Below, in pieces: positions 7,890-17,052 of a stretch of 64,000 nt of DNA. Made by a program: the position numbers and the translations under genes. Under the pieces are notes generated by a model that made no database searches, was not told the origin of the DNA, and saw nothing but the letters and a program-made list of their open reading frames with translations. Position 1 is the first letter of the stretch; the number at the start of each line of letters is the position of its first letter. This DNA comes from Microbacteriaceae bacterium (GTDB taxonomy: Bacteria > Actinomycetota > Actinomycetes > Actinomycetales > Microbacteriaceae), in contig JAODMT010000001.1 of NCBI GenBank assembly GCA_025464975.1, positions 51,823-115,822 on the forward strand, written 5' to 3'.

Positions 7890-9245
7890 ATGGACAAGCA
7901 GCGTGACTTCGTTCTTCGCACTATTGAAGAACGCGGAGTCAAGTTCATCAGGCTCTGGTTTACCGACGTTGTCGGCACGCTCAAATCTGTGGCGATCGCT
8001 CCGGCCGAGGTCGAGGGTGCTTTCTCCGAGGGGCTCGGGTTCGACGGGTCCGCAATTGAGGGGCTCACCCGCTCCTACGAGGCGGATGTGCTCGCCCATC
8101 CGGACCCGGCGACGTTCCAAATTCTGCCCTGGCGGGGCGAGATCGACCCGACTGCTCGGATGTTCTGCGACATCACCACGCCGGATGGCCAGCCGGCCGT
8201 TGCCGACCCACGCAACGTGCTGAAGCGCACCCTGGCGACGGCTGCCGATCGCGGATTCACCTTCTACACGCATCCGGAGGTCGAGTTCTACCTGCTGAAG
8301 AGCTCTGCGTTCGGCGAAGAGGGCCCGGAGCCGGTCGACAAGGCCGGGTACTTCGACAACGTCCCGGGCGGCACGGCACATGACTTCCGTCGCCGGTCGG
8401 TGCGGATGCTCGAGGATCTCGGCATCTCGGTCGAGTTCAGCCACCACGAGGCCGGACCCGGCCAAAACGAGATCGACCTGCGCTACGCCGACGCGCTCAC
8501 GACGGCCGACAACATCATGACCTTCCGCACGGTGATCAAAGAGGTGGCGATCGAGCAGGGCGTCTACGCGACGTTCATGCCGAAGCCGCTCTCCGGCGAG
8601 CCCGGCTCCGGCATGCACACTCACATGTCGCTTTTCGAAGGCGACAGCAACGCGTTCTACGACGCGGCCGGCCAGTATCAGCTGTCGAAGATCGGTCGCC
8701 AGTTCATCGCCGGGCTGCTCAGACACGCCCCCGAGATAACCGCCGTCACCAACCAGTTCGTCAACTCGTACAAGCGACTGTGGGGTGGAGCGTCGCAAAA
8801 CAAGCTGGGGGAGGCCCCGAGCTTTGTCACCTGGGGGCACAACAACCGTTCCGCTCTCGTTCGAGTCCCGCTTTACAAGCCGAACAAGGGTCAGAGCGCG
8901 CGCGTCGAGTACCGCGCCATCGACTCCGCTGCGAACCCGTACCTCGCCTTCTCGCTGCTGCTCGCGGCGGGGCTCAAGGGCATCGAGGAAGGCTATGAAC
9001 TGCCGGCTGAGGCCGAGGACAACGTGTGGGAGCTTTCCGATGCCGAACGCCGCGCTCTCGGATACAACCAACTGCCGGCGAGCCTCGACCACGCGGTCTC
9101 CCTCATGGAGGATTCGGAACTCGTGGCCGAAACGCTCGGGGAGCAGGTGTTCAACTATGTCCTGCTCAACAAGCGCCAGGAATGGCGAGAGTACCGCGCA
9201 CAAGTGACGCCGTACGAATTGAAGAGCAACCTGGAGATGCTGTAG
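7890..9245 (+). CDS. glnA2: type I glutamine synthetase paralogue GlnA2
   Basis: This is a 451-residue glutamine synthetase. FTDVVGTLKSV near the N-terminus, FDGSAIEG, the glutamate-binding PEVEFYLL and the ATP-site GSGMHTHMSLF identify the family. It is adjacent to glnE and opposite glnA1, the arrangement seen in mycobacteria and streptomycetes, where this paralogue is GlnA2. In the segment equivalent to the adenylylation site of GlnA1 (DLYEL) this protein has NVWEL, so the modified tyrosine is Trp and GlnE should not regulate it. An AGAGGAG ribosome binding site precedes the ATG. It is probably cotranscribed with glnE, 22 bp downstream. Confidence 0.9.
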   Translation: MDKQRDFVLRTIEERGVKFIRLWFTDVVGTLKSVAIAPAEVEGAFSEGLGFDGSAIEGLTRSYEADVLAHPDPATFQILPWRGEIDPTARMFCDITTPDGQPAVADPRNVLKRTLATAADRGFTFYTHPEVEFYLLKSSAFGEEGPEPVDKAGYFDNVPGGTAHDFRRRSVRMLEDLGISVEFSHHEAGPGQNEIDLRYADALTTADNIMTFRTVIKEVAIEQGVYATFMPKPLSGEPGSGMHTHMSLFEGDSNAFYDAAGQYQLSKIGRQFIAGLLRHAPEITAVTNQFVNSYKRLWGGASQNKLGEAPSFVTWGHNNRSALVRVPLYKPNKGQSARVEYRAIDSAANPYLAFSLLLAAGLKGIEEGYELPAEAEDNVWELSDAERRALGYNQLPASLDHAVSLMEDSELVAETLGEQVFNYVLLNKRQEWREYRAQVTPYELKSNLEML

Positions 9246-9267
9246 GGCCGAGGCGGATTCGACTGCG

Positions 9268-12252
9268 ATGGCTCGGGAACAGTCCACCCTCACCGACCTT
9301 GCGAGGCTCGGCTTTGCTCGGCTAGACGAGGCCGTCGCGACGCTCGCCGAGATCGGCATGGCCGCCCCGGACGGCGGCTTCTCGGTTGATGGGTTCCTTC
9401 CGTTCTTCGCGCACGCCGCCGACGCCGACCAGGCCCTCGGTCTTCTCGGATCGCTGCTCCGTCATGCTCCCGACGAGGCCTCGGCCGTGCTCGCCGATCC
9501 GGACGTGGCCCACCGACTGATTCGGGTGGTCGGGGCCTCGCGCGGGCTCGGCGAATTCTTTCTCCGCCACCCGAGCGAACTGGCCGCCCTCGCCGCGCCG
9601 ATCGACCAACCGCTCGAGCCTCAGTCCTACCGCGACGACCTCCTCGCCGCGGTGGTTGACGCGGACCCCGACGACGAGGAGTCGGCGTGGAACGCGCTGC
9701 GTCGCCGCTACCGCCGGCACGTGGCGCAGCTCGCCGCCTTTGACCTCGGGCAAGCGGACCCGCTCGACGGTCTCGATGGCGTTGCCGCGGCCCTCGCAGA
9801 CCTCGCCGCGGCCGCCCTCGACACGTCGCTCGCTATCGCGCGGAAGACGGTGCATTTTCCGGAGAGTGAAGTCGCCGCGACGAGGCTGGCGATCATCGGG
9901 ATGGGTAAGGCCGGTGCGCGGGAACTGAACTACGTGAGCGACGTCGATGTGATCTTCGTCGCCGAAGGCGCCAACGGGCTGAGCGACGACCGGGCGGTCG
10001 AAATCGCCACACGACTCGCCATGGCGACGATGCGCGGCATCCACGATCTCGCCCGGGAACCGGAGCTCTGGGAGGTGGACGCCAACCTTCGGCCGGAGGG
10101 GAAAGACGGTGCCCTCGTGCGCACCCTTGAGTCACACCTCGCCTATTACGAGCGGTGGGCGAAGAGCTGGGAGTTCCAGGCGCTGCTGAAGGCACGTCCA
10201 CTTGCCGGTGACCGTGATCTGGGGGAGCGCTACGTCGAGGCCGTCGCGCCCAAAGTGTGGTCGAGTGCCTCGCGGGAGAACTTCGTCGAGGGCGTCCAGC
10301 GGATGCGTGAACGCGTGACCGACAACATCCCGAGCGCCCAGATCGACTACCAGCTGAAGCTGGGCCCAGGGGGCCTGCGTGATGTCGAATTCACCATCCA
10401 ACTCCTGCAGCTCGTGCACGGTCAGACCGACGACGGCATCCGGCAACGCTCGACCATCGGCGCCCTCGGCGCCCTGGCCGAACGCGGCTATATCGGTCGG
10501 GTCGAAGCGGCGGAGTTCTCGCGGGACTATCGATTCCTGCGGCTGCTCGAGCACCGACTGCAGCTGTCCCAGCTGCGGCGAACCCATCTCATGCCGCACG
10601 ACCAGGAGGCTCTGCGCATCCTCGCTCGCGCGACCGGACTCGCCTCGAGCGCCGAGGATCTCACCGAGCAATGGACTCGCACCAAGCTCGAGGTTCGGAG
10701 TCTGCATGAGCGACTGTTCTACCGTCCGCTGCTCTCCGCGGTAGCCGCGCTGCACGACGACGGCCTCGCCCTCAGCAGCAACCAGGCTGTGGCTCGGCTT
10801 GCCGCCATCGGGTTCCGGGACCCGAAGAGCGCTCTCGCTCACATCGCCACCCTCACCGGTGGCGTGTCTCGACGGGCAGCAATTCAGCGGCACCTGCTGC
10901 CGGTGATGCTTCAATGGTTCGCGGGTGGCGCCGACCCGGACTACGGACTCTTGGCCTTCCGGCGGTTGAGCGACGATCTTGGCCAGTCGTACTGGTTTCT
11001 GCGCATGCTGCGGGACTCCTCCGGGGCCGCGCAACGGCTGACCAACGTCCTCTCCGCGTCGCGCTTCGTCGGCGCGCTGCTCGAGCGGATCCCGGAGGCC
11101 GCGGCCTGGTTCGATCACGAGGAAGAACTCGATCCGCGCCCACTGGCCGCGCTGCTCGAGGAGACGACCGCCACGCTCGCCAGACACGATGCCGTTGACA
11201 CGGCATCCCTCGCGCTGCGCACCGCTCGCCGCCGAGAGGTGCTCCGGCTCGCGATCGGCGCAATTCTCGGGCGGGTCAGGGTGGAAGAGCTGGGCCGCGC
11301 GCTCTCCGACGTGAACACCGCTCTGCTCACCGGGGTGCTCGGCGCGATTCGCTCGGCGGGCGGCGCGGATGATGGCATCGAGTTCGCGATCATCGCCATG
11401 GGCCGCTACGGCGGTCAGGAGCTTGGATTCGGGTCGGATGCGGACGTGATGTATGTCTACCGAGCGACGACTGCATCGCCCGCCGCGGCGCAGGCTCGGG
11501 CCGAGTCGATAGTTGCGCAACTCACTCGGCACACCGAGGACTTACGCCTGCCGCTCGACCTTGACGTCGGGTTACGCCCGGAGGGAAAGAATGGGGCGAT
11601 CGTGCGATCGCTCGATTCATACCGCGCCTATTACACCCGCTGGTCTCTCACCTGGGAGGCCCAGGCGCTGCTGAGGGCGCGCGCCGCCGTGGGGGATCCC
11701 GCCCTCACCGCCGAGTTCGAAGCCCTCGCCGACGAGGTCCGCTTTCCCCGCGCCATCGGCGAGAACGACATCCGGGAGGTCAAGCGGATCAAGGCGCGAG
11801 TCGAGTCCGAACGACTTCCTCAGGCGGCCGACCCGTCACGGCACCTGAAACTGGGACGCGGATCGCTGAGCGATGTCGAGTGGTTCGTTCAGCTCATCCA
11901 ATTGCAGCACGGCGCCCGCGTACCGGGTCTGCGTACCACCTCAACGCTCGAGGCACTTGCCGCGGCGACGGCGGACGGTCTCGTCACCCCGACGGACGCC
12001 GACAAACTCCGAAACGCCTGGATTCTGGCTTCGCGCGCGCGGTCGGCCATGACGCTCTGGCTCGCGCGCACATCCGATGTGCTGCCGACCGATCGTCAGC
12101 AGCTCGAGGGCGTCGCGCGGCTGCTCGAGTATCCGCCCGGCTCGGCGAGCCGTCTCGAAGAGGATTACCTGCGCGTCACCCGTCTCGCGCGCGCGGTGTT
12201 CGAGAGGCGCTTCTACGGCGTGCTCGCGGCACCACGGCCGACAACCGGCTGA
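9268..12252 (+). CDS. glnE: glutamine synthetase adenylyltransferase / adenylyl-removing enzyme
   Basis: This is a 994-residue bifunctional enzyme that adds AMP to, and removes it from, the active-site tyrosine of glutamine synthetase. Two nucleotidyltransferase domains are visible: an N-terminal one with GMGKAGARELNYVSDVDV and a C-terminal one with AMGRYGGQELGFGSDADV, both with intact DxD metal sites. The repeat of LRPEGKNG/LRPEGKDG and of KLGPGGLRDVEF/KLGRGSLSDVEW marks the duplicated architecture. The expected target is GlnA1, encoded just downstream on the other strand. The gene ends in a region with a strong bidirectional hairpin. Confidence 0.96.
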   Translation: MAREQSTLTDLARLGFARLDEAVATLAEIGMAAPDGGFSVDGFLPFFAHAADADQALGLLGSLLRHAPDEASAVLADPDVAHRLIRVVGASRGLGEFFLRHPSELAALAAPIDQPLEPQSYRDDLLAAVVDADPDDEESAWNALRRRYRRHVAQLAAFDLGQADPLDGLDGVAAALADLAAAALDTSLAIARKTVHFPESEVAATRLAIIGMGKAGARELNYVSDVDVIFVAEGANGLSDDRAVEIATRLAMATMRGIHDLAREPELWEVDANLRPEGKDGALVRTLESHLAYYERWAKSWEFQALLKARPLAGDRDLGERYVEAVAPKVWSSASRENFVEGVQRMRERVTDNIPSAQIDYQLKLGPGGLRDVEFTIQLLQLVHGQTDDGIRQRSTIGALGALAERGYIGRVEAAEFSRDYRFLRLLEHRLQLSQLRRTHLMPHDQEALRILARATGLASSAEDLTEQWTRTKLEVRSLHERLFYRPLLSAVAALHDDGLALSSNQAVARLAAIGFRDPKSALAHIATLTGGVSRRAAIQRHLLPVMLQWFAGGADPDYGLLAFRRLSDDLGQSYWFLRMLRDSSGAAQRLTNVLSASRFVGALLERIPEAAAWFDHEEELDPRPLAALLEETTATLARHDAVDTASLALRTARRREVLRLAIGAILGRVRVEELGRALSDVNTALLTGVLGAIRSAGGADDGIEFAIIAMGRYGGQELGFGSDADVMYVYRATTASPAAAQARAESIVAQLTRHTEDLRLPLDLDVGLRPEGKNGAIVRSLDSYRAYYTRWSLTWEAQALLRARAAVGDPALTAEFEALADEVRFPRAIGENDIREVKRIKARVESERLPQAADPSRHLKLGRGSLSDVEWFVQLIQLQHGARVPGLRTTSTLEALAAATADGLVTPTDADKLRNAWILASRARSAMTLWLARTSDVLPTDRQQLEGVARLLEYPPGSASRLEEDYLRVTRLARAVFERRFYGVLAAPRPTTG

Positions 12253-12336
12253 GAGCGCGACTTCGGCTCCGCACCAGTGGCCGGTGCCAACCCCGGCTGG
12301 GTGGGGTCGGCGATCACGGTTCGGCTTCGGACAACG

Positions 12337-12368
12337 AAAAGGGCCGCACCCGAATCGGGTGCGGCCCT
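12337..12368 (-). terminator. intrinsic terminator between glnE and glnA1
   Basis: A stem of 13 bp (AGGGCCGCACCCG at 12340-12352 with CGGGTGCGGCCCT at 12355-12367) lies 14 bp past the glnA1 stop. Read on the minus strand, it is followed by a TTTT run, so it should terminate glnA1. It may also stop readthrough from glnE. Confidence 0.85.
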
Positions 12369-12381
12369 CTGCTGTCGAGAG

Positions 12382-13806
12382 TTAGACGCCGAAGTACAGC
12401 TCGTACTCGAACGGGGTCGGACGCTGGGCGGCCGGGATGATCTCGTTGGAGCGCTTGTAGCTGATCCAGGTCTGAATCAGATCGGGCGTGAACACGTTTC
12501 CTGCCGTCAGGAAGTCGTTGTCGGCTTCGAGGGCACGAAGGGCCTCCTCAAGCGAGGCGGGAACCTGCGGAATGTTCTTCGCCTCCTCGGGGGGAAGCTC
12601 GTACAGGTCCTTGTCCACGGGCTCGTGCGGCTCGATGCGGTTCTTGATGCCATCGAGGCCCGCCATGAGCTGCGCGGCGAACGCGAGGTACGGGTTGCCC
12701 GAGGCATCCGGCGCGCGGAATTCGATGCGCTTGGCCTTCGGGTTTGTCCCGGTGATCGGGATGCGGATGGACGCGGACCGGTTTCCGGCCGAGTAGACCA
12801 GGTTGACGGGCGCCTCGAACCCCGGAATGAGGCGTCGGTACGAGTTGAGCGTCGGGTTGGTGAACGCGAGCACCGCCGGCGCGTGCTTGAGCAGTCCGCC
12901 GATGTACCAGCGGGCGATGTCGCTCAGCCCGCCGTAACCCTTCTCGTCGTAGAACAGCGGCTGGCCGTCGTTCCACAGCGACTGGTGCGTGTGCATGCCC
13001 GATCCGTTGTCTCCGAAGAGCGGCTTCGGCATGAAGGTCGCGACCTTGTTCCACTCGAGGGCGGTGTTCTTGACGATGTACTTGAACTTCAGGATGTCGT
13101 CGGCCGCGTGCACCATGGTGTCGAACCGGTAGTTGATCTCGGCCTGGCCGCCGGATCCGACCTCGTGGTGGGCGCGCTCGAGGATGAGGCCGGCGTCGAT
13201 CAGCTTGAGGCTGATGTCGTCGCGGAGGTCGGCCTGCTTGTCGACCGGGCTGACCGGAAAGTATCCGCCCTTGTACGGGGTCTTGTTCGCGAGGTTGCCG
13301 CCCTCTTCGACGCGACCGGAGTTCCAGGCGCCCTCTTCGGAGTCGACGAAGTAGGAGCTCGTGTTCTGGCGAACCTCGTAGCGCACGTCGTCGAAGATGT
13401 AGAACTCGGCCTCTGGGGCGAAGAAGGCGGTGTCGGCGATGCCGGTGGAGGCGAGATACTTCTCGGCCTTCTTGGCAACCTGGCGCGGGTCGCGCGCGTA
13501 GATTTCGCCGCTGCGCGGGTTGTAGATGTCGAAGATCATGATGAGCGTCTTTTCGACGCGGAACGGGTCGACGTATGCGGTGGTGACGTCGGGAATCAGT
13601 TGCATGTCCGACTCGTGGATGGATGCAAAGCCGCGGATCGAAGATCCATCGAAAAGCTGGCCAACCGAGAAGAACTCTTCGTCGACAGTCGAGGCGGGAA
13701 TGTTGAAGTGCTGCTGCACACCGGGGAGGTCGGTGAAGCGAATATCAAGGAATTTAACGTTCTCGGCCTTGATGAACTTGAGCACCTCTGAAGAATCACT
13801 GAACAT
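12382..13806 (-). CDS. glnA: glutamine synthetase type I, GlnA1
   Basis: This protein has 474 residues from ATG 13806. It makes glutamine from glutamate, ammonia and ATP and is the main assimilatory enzyme. Motifs are [40 protein letters not shown] and NRSASIRIP. The adenylylation site DLYELPPEE is present with Tyr402, the expected GlnE target. A full GlnR-like operator lies 73 bp upstream of the start. The gene is monocistronic, bounded by a terminator downstream and divergent from the RDD gene. Confidence 0.96.
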   Translation of the reverse strand: MFSDSSEVLKFIKAENVKFLDIRFTDLPGVQQHFNIPASTVDEEFFSVGQLFDGSSIRGFASIHESDMQLIPDVTTAYVDPFRVEKTLIMIFDIYNPRSGEIYARDPRQVAKKAEKYLASTGIADTAFFAPEAEFYIFDDVRYEVRQNTSSYFVDSEEGAWNSGRVEEGGNLANKTPYKGGYFPVSPVDKQADLRDDISLKLIDAGLILERAHHEVGSGGQAEINYRFDTMVHAADDILKFKYIVKNTALEWNKVATFMPKPLFGDNGSGMHTHQSLWNDGQPLFYDEKGYGGLSDIARWYIGGLLKHAPAVLAFTNPTLNSYRRLIPGFEAPVNLVYSAGNRSASIRIPITGTNPKAKRIEFRAPDASGNPYLAFAAQLMAGLDGIKNRIEPHEPVDKDLYELPPEEAKNIPQVPASLEEALRALEADNDFLTAGNVFTPDLIQTWISYKRSNEIIPAAQRPTPFEYELYFGV

Positions 13807-13878
13807 GTGACGGACTCCAATGGGGTTTGGAACTGGTACGGCGGCAAGCGCAGCCACCTGCGAGGCTAGACGAAGGGA

Positions 13879-13916
13879 GTTTCGCCACGGTGTCGCTATT
13901 GTTTCCGTTGTGTTAC
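13879..13916 (-). promoter_or_regulatory. GlnR-type operator upstream of glnA1
   Basis: On the minus strand the order is GTAAC-N6-GAAAC-N6-GACAC-N6-GAAAC, with all three spacers exactly 6 nt. This matches the known actinobacterial GlnR box (gTnAC-n6-GaAAC repeated) with a single deviation in the third element. GlnR activates or represses nitrogen genes under nitrogen limitation. Its position upstream of glnA1 agrees with known GlnR targets. Confidence 0.85.
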
Positions 13917-13945
13917 GTCACTCGTGCCGAACCTAGAATCGAACC

Positions 13946-14374
13946 ATGGCTGATCCGCGCTCAATCCACTCGTCGACCAATGGCGCAGCGGCCGATGATT
14001 GGCCGGGACGGCGACTCGGGCTGCCGCAGACCGGACCACGGTCCATCGCGAGATTCGGCCGTCGCCTCGCCGCCTTCGCGATCGACATCACGATCGCCGC
14101 GCTCATCTCGTACGCCTTCTTCGGGTACGGACGCTGGCCGAGCTTCTGGATTTTCGTCGTGCTGCAGGTGCTGTTCCTGGCCCTCGCGAGCGGAAGCATC
14201 GGACATCTACTGCTCGGGATGCGCGTCGTTCCGGTGGTCGGCGGATGGATCGGACCGTGGCGGCCGATCGTACGCACCCTGCTCTTGAGCATCATCATTC
14301 CCGCGGTCATCTGGGACCGGGACAAGAGGGGAATGCACGACCGGGCAGCCGGAACGGTCCTCGTTCGGCGCTAG
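13946..14374 (+). CDS. RDD family membrane protein
   Basis: This is a 142-residue protein. The RDD domain starts with ARFGRRLAAFAIDITIAALISY (Arg-Arg-...-Asp pattern) and has three hydrophobic segments, about residues 45-63, 66-85 and 108-125. The last segment is followed by DKRGMHDRAAGT, the usual family ending. RDD proteins are small membrane proteins of largely unknown, sometimes transport-related, function. In actinobacteria an RDD gene next to glnA1 and a DUF4191 gene is a conserved neighbourhood, seen here again. It is divergent from glnA1 and convergent with DUF4191. Confidence 0.85.
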   Translation: MADPRSIHSSTNGAAADDWPGRRLGLPQTGPRSIARFGRRLAAFAIDITIAALISYAFFGYGRWPSFWIFVVLQVLFLALASGSIGHLLLGMRVVPVVGGWIGPWRPIVRTLLLSIIIPAVIWDRDKRGMHDRAAGTVLVRR

Positions 14375-14410
14375 GGTCAAGCTGACGCCAGGGTCGAGCT
14401 GCACCAGGCC

Positions 14411-14439
14411 AAGCCGGCCGGTCCTGGAACGGCCGGCTT
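14411..14439. terminator. hairpin between the RDD and DUF4191 genes
   Basis: AAGCCGGCC at 14411-14419 pairs with GGCCGGCTT at 14431-14439 around an 11-nt loop. It lies between two convergent genes, with the DUF4191 stop codon at its right edge. No strong T-run follows on either side. Confidence 0.6.
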
Positions 14440-15154
14440 AGCGAGGGCGCGGTGCCCGGGCCTTAGTCGGGTCGATGCCCTTCGGGATGGGCAGCTGGTT
14501 CTTGCCGAGGGAGCTGAGGCGATTGCTCACGGCATAGACCTCCGCCTTATTCAGCGACCGCTTGAAGCGAGCCATACGCCCGGGGAGCTTGTGAAGCGGC
14601 ACGGAATCGGGATCCGGTCCGACCTGGAGGAAGTTGACCGTCACGTTGGGGAGGATTCGGGTGACCCGGCGTCGCTCCTCCTCCAGCATCCGCTGGGTGC
14701 GCGACCGCGGTCCCTCGGCGATGAGCACGACGCCGCCGGTGCCAACGGCGCGGTACACCGCATCCTGGGTCTTCGGACTCACTGCGACCGGCATTTCGCT
14801 TGCCGTCCATCCTCGACGAAGCGAGCTTTTCAAGACGGCGCCAACCGCGCCGGGTTGACCCTCGATCTGCGAATACGCGGCCCGCTCGGCCAGGCGGCCA
14901 AGCACGATGAGAAAGAGGAGTACGCCGCCGAGCACGCCGGCGACGATCCAGAGCACCAGCCCGAACGGGTTGTCCGAGCCGGACAGGATGAACCCGGCGA
15001 CGATGCCGACGAGAACCGGCGCGAGGAACGCGACGAGGAACCACCAGATCGCGTTGGAGTCGTGGCGCCGGGTCATCTGGAAGACCTGGTACATCTGCTT
15101 CAGTCGACCGGGCTCTTTCGCAGGCTGGGGAGCCGAGTTTTGGGTGCGTGCCAT
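14438..15154 (-). CDS. DUF4191 membrane protein
   Basis: This is a 238-residue protein. A basic N-terminus (LKQMYQVFQMTRRHD) is followed by two transmembrane segments, about residues 40-58 and 65-88, and a cytoplasmic C-terminal domain containing SQIEGQPGAVGAVLKSSLRRGW and LIAEGPRSRTQRMLEEERRR. This matches the actinobacterial DUF4191 family (Rv2219-like), whose function is unknown. In mycobacteria this gene sits beside lipA and lipB, which are absent here. Convergent with the RDD gene. Confidence 0.85.
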   Translation of the reverse strand: MARTQNSAPQPAKEPGRLKQMYQVFQMTRRHDSNAIWWFLVAFLAPVLVGIVAGFILSGSDNPFGLVLWIVAGVLGGVLLFLIVLGRLAERAAYSQIEGQPGAVGAVLKSSLRRGWTASEMPVAVSPKTQDAVYRAVGTGGVVLIAEGPRSRTQRMLEEERRRVTRILPNVTVNFLQVGPDPDSVPLHKLPGRMARFKRSLNKAEVYAVSNRLSSLGKNQLPIPKGIDPTKARAPRPR

Positions 15155-15289
15155 GTGACAAGGATACGGGTTGGGACGGTCACGCGCGGCGCGAGCTCAC
15201 CATCAGAGGCGGTCGACAGCCAGGAGACCGCACCTCTCCTTCACCGGCCGCGAGAGACCTTCCGATTCAACGCATTTCGCCGCGCGCCG

Positions 15290-17029
15290 ATGTCGACTGG
15301 TGCTCGCGGCGACACTCGTGAGATGGAACTGGTTGGTGGGTATCGACTCGTGCGGAGGCTCGGCTCCGGGGTTCGTGCCGACATTCACCTCGGCCACGCC
15401 GGCAGCGCAGACCCGCTAAACGAGGAACGGGTGGCCGCGATCAAGGTGTTCCGGGCCGGGACCTCCGCCGACAGCATCGAGACCGAGATCGCGGCCCTGA
15501 CCCGGTCCCAGTCCCGTCACCTGCTCGAACTGCGGGATCTCGCGCTCGGTCCGGACGGCAAACCGTGTCTCATCCTTCCCCGCCTCGGCTCCGGGTCGCT
15601 CGGGCGGGTTCTCGCCCGGCGCAACTTCATTTCGGCGGGGGAGGCGGTGACCATTCTCGTTCCCATCGTCGCGGCCGTTGCCGAGTTGCATCGAGTCGGC
15701 GTTTCCCACGGCGCAGTCAACGCCGGGTCGGTGCTCTTCGACTCTCGCGGCGCGCCCGTTCTTGCCCGGTTCGGGACTGCGACCATCGTCGGCGATCGAC
15801 CCGGTTCCGAAAACGAACGATCCCTGACCCCGGCTGCTGAGGAGGAGAACGGATGGCTCGCCGAGGACCGCCGCTCGCTTCGAGCCCTGATTGCGGCCGT
15901 GCTCGATCGGATCGGCGACTCGACCGACGCTGCACACGCCCGAAACGGCCTAAAGCGCCTCGATCAATCCCCGCTCGACCAGGCTGCGCTCGACGGGCGC
16001 CCGTTAGACCGGCGCCCGTTAGACACTGGGGCGCGGGACGAGATCATCGCCGCCCTGTTCGACCTTGCACCACCAGCCGCCATCCGCTTCGACGACTCAC
16101 CGCGCGACGAGGCACCGCGCGACGAGGCACCGCCGACACCAATCCCGGCGCGGCTGACCCCCGCCGGGCCGTCACGGGCCGAGCCGTCGCGGGCCGAGCA
16201 GTCGGGTATCGCGTGGTCGGGCATCGAGCAGACGCCGGGCGCGACCTCGGCGGTGGGTGAAACGCGGGGTCACCGGCCGCGGCAGGGTGTCGTCCCTTCG
16301 GTCGGTCGCGGTGGGTTGGTCGCGCTCCGGCTTCGCGATCTGGCCGAATGGGCAACGGGAACCGGCCTCGATGAGAACCCGCTTGGCGCTTTGCGCACCC
16401 GATTCATTCGATCGATCCGCACGGTGCGCCGCCCGGTCTGGGTTGCCGGCGGAGCCGGTCTCTGCGCCCTGGTCCTGGCGCTAACTGTGGTCCCGTCGGC
16501 GTTGCCGGCAGAATCGAGCCCGTTGGAATCGCGCACCGCTGGTGCAGCGTCGCCAGCGGCATCCGCACCGCCGTCCGCAGCGTCGCCGCCAGCACCGTTG
16601 CCAGGCCCGACAAGCGCGAAAGGCACGACAGGCACGACGAAAGCGGGGCCTGCGAAAGGGGGCCCGACGGACGACTCCGGCGCGGCCGGGGATGATCCCG
16701 CGGCGGCGGCGGTTTCTCTCATCGCCGCCCGCCGAGCGTGCTTGGAGCAGCGGTCGGCGCCGTGTCTCGACCGCGTCGATCAGAAAGATTCCGCGGTGAT
16801 GGACGCCGATCTACACCTGCTGCGTACGCTCTCTGCGCGGGCGGACATTCCGACCGACGCCTCGCTGGCTGGGATGGTTCCCGGTCTGGTGCAGCGCCTC
16901 GGGGACACGGCGATAGTGCAATTCGGCTCCGGCGACAGCGTCGCGCGCCCGGCGGAAACAAATCCGGCCTCGCTTCTGCTGATCAGAAGCGAGGCCGGAT
17001 GGCGAATCAGGGACGTGACATTCGGCTAG
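15290..17029 (+). CDS. membrane-anchored pseudokinase
   Basis: This protein has 579 residues if it starts at ATG 15290; ATG 15323 is an alternative, and neither has a clear ribosome binding site. The N-terminal 190 residues have a Ser/Thr kinase fold pattern: GGYRLVRRLGSG, a VAIKVF-type beta-3 lysine, and the helix C Glu in IETEIAAL. The catalytic loop reads HGAVNAGSVLF instead of HRDxKxxN, and DFG is replaced by RFG. Both catalytic aspartates are missing, so it should not phosphorylate. A low-complexity linker with short tandem repeats follows. Then come one membrane segment near residues 382-402, an Ala/Pro-rich stretch, and an external domain of about 130 residues that includes RRACLEQRSAPCLDRV with a possible disulfide. 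Confidence 0.7.
   Translation: MSTGARGDTREMELVGGYRLVRRLGSGVRADIHLGHAGSADPLNEERVAAIKVFRAGTSADSIETEIAALTRSQSRHLLELRDLALGPDGKPCLILPRLGSGSLGRVLARRNFISAGEAVTILVPIVAAVAELHRVGVSHGAVNAGSVLFDSRGAPVLARFGTATIVGDRPGSENERSLTPAAEEENGWLAEDRRSLRALIAAVLDRIGDSTDAAHARNGLKRLDQSPLDQAALDGRPLDRRPLDTGARDEIIAALFDLAPPAAIRFDDSPRDEAPRDEAPPTPIPARLTPAGPSRAEPSRAEQSGIAWSGIEQTPGATSAVGETRGHRPRQGVVPSVGRGGLVALRLRDLAEWATGTGLDENPLGALRTRFIRSIRTVRRPVWVAGGAGLCALVLALTVVPSALPAESSPLESRTAGAASPAASAPPSAASPPAPLPGPTSAKGTTGTTKAGPAKGGPTDDSGAAGDDPAAAAVSLIAARRACLEQRSAPCLDRVDQKDSAVMDADLHLLRTLSARADIPTDASLAGMVPGLVQRLGDTAIVQFGSGDSVARPAETNPASLLLIRSEAGWRIRDVTFG
16962..17000. terminator. perfect 17-bp hairpin inside the pseudokinase 3' end
   Basis: ATCCGGCCTCGCTTCTG at 16962-16978 pairs perfectly with 16984-17000 around a 5-nt loop, 27 bp before the pseudokinase stop. 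The next gene on the other strand, sucB, ends at 17053. No other hairpin separates these convergent genes, so this coding-region hairpin is the likely terminator for one or both. Confidence 0.55.
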
Positions 17030-17052
17030 CCGATGATGCCGTACCGGACGAC

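Noticed and set aside
7878..13791. Long open frames opposite glnA2, glnE and glnA1
   Set aside because: High GC content keeps antisense frames open; they lack family motifs and have biased Arg/Val/Leu content, while the sense genes are unmistakable. The same applies opposite sucB, lpdA, parC, dxs, fadB, RNase D and zapE.
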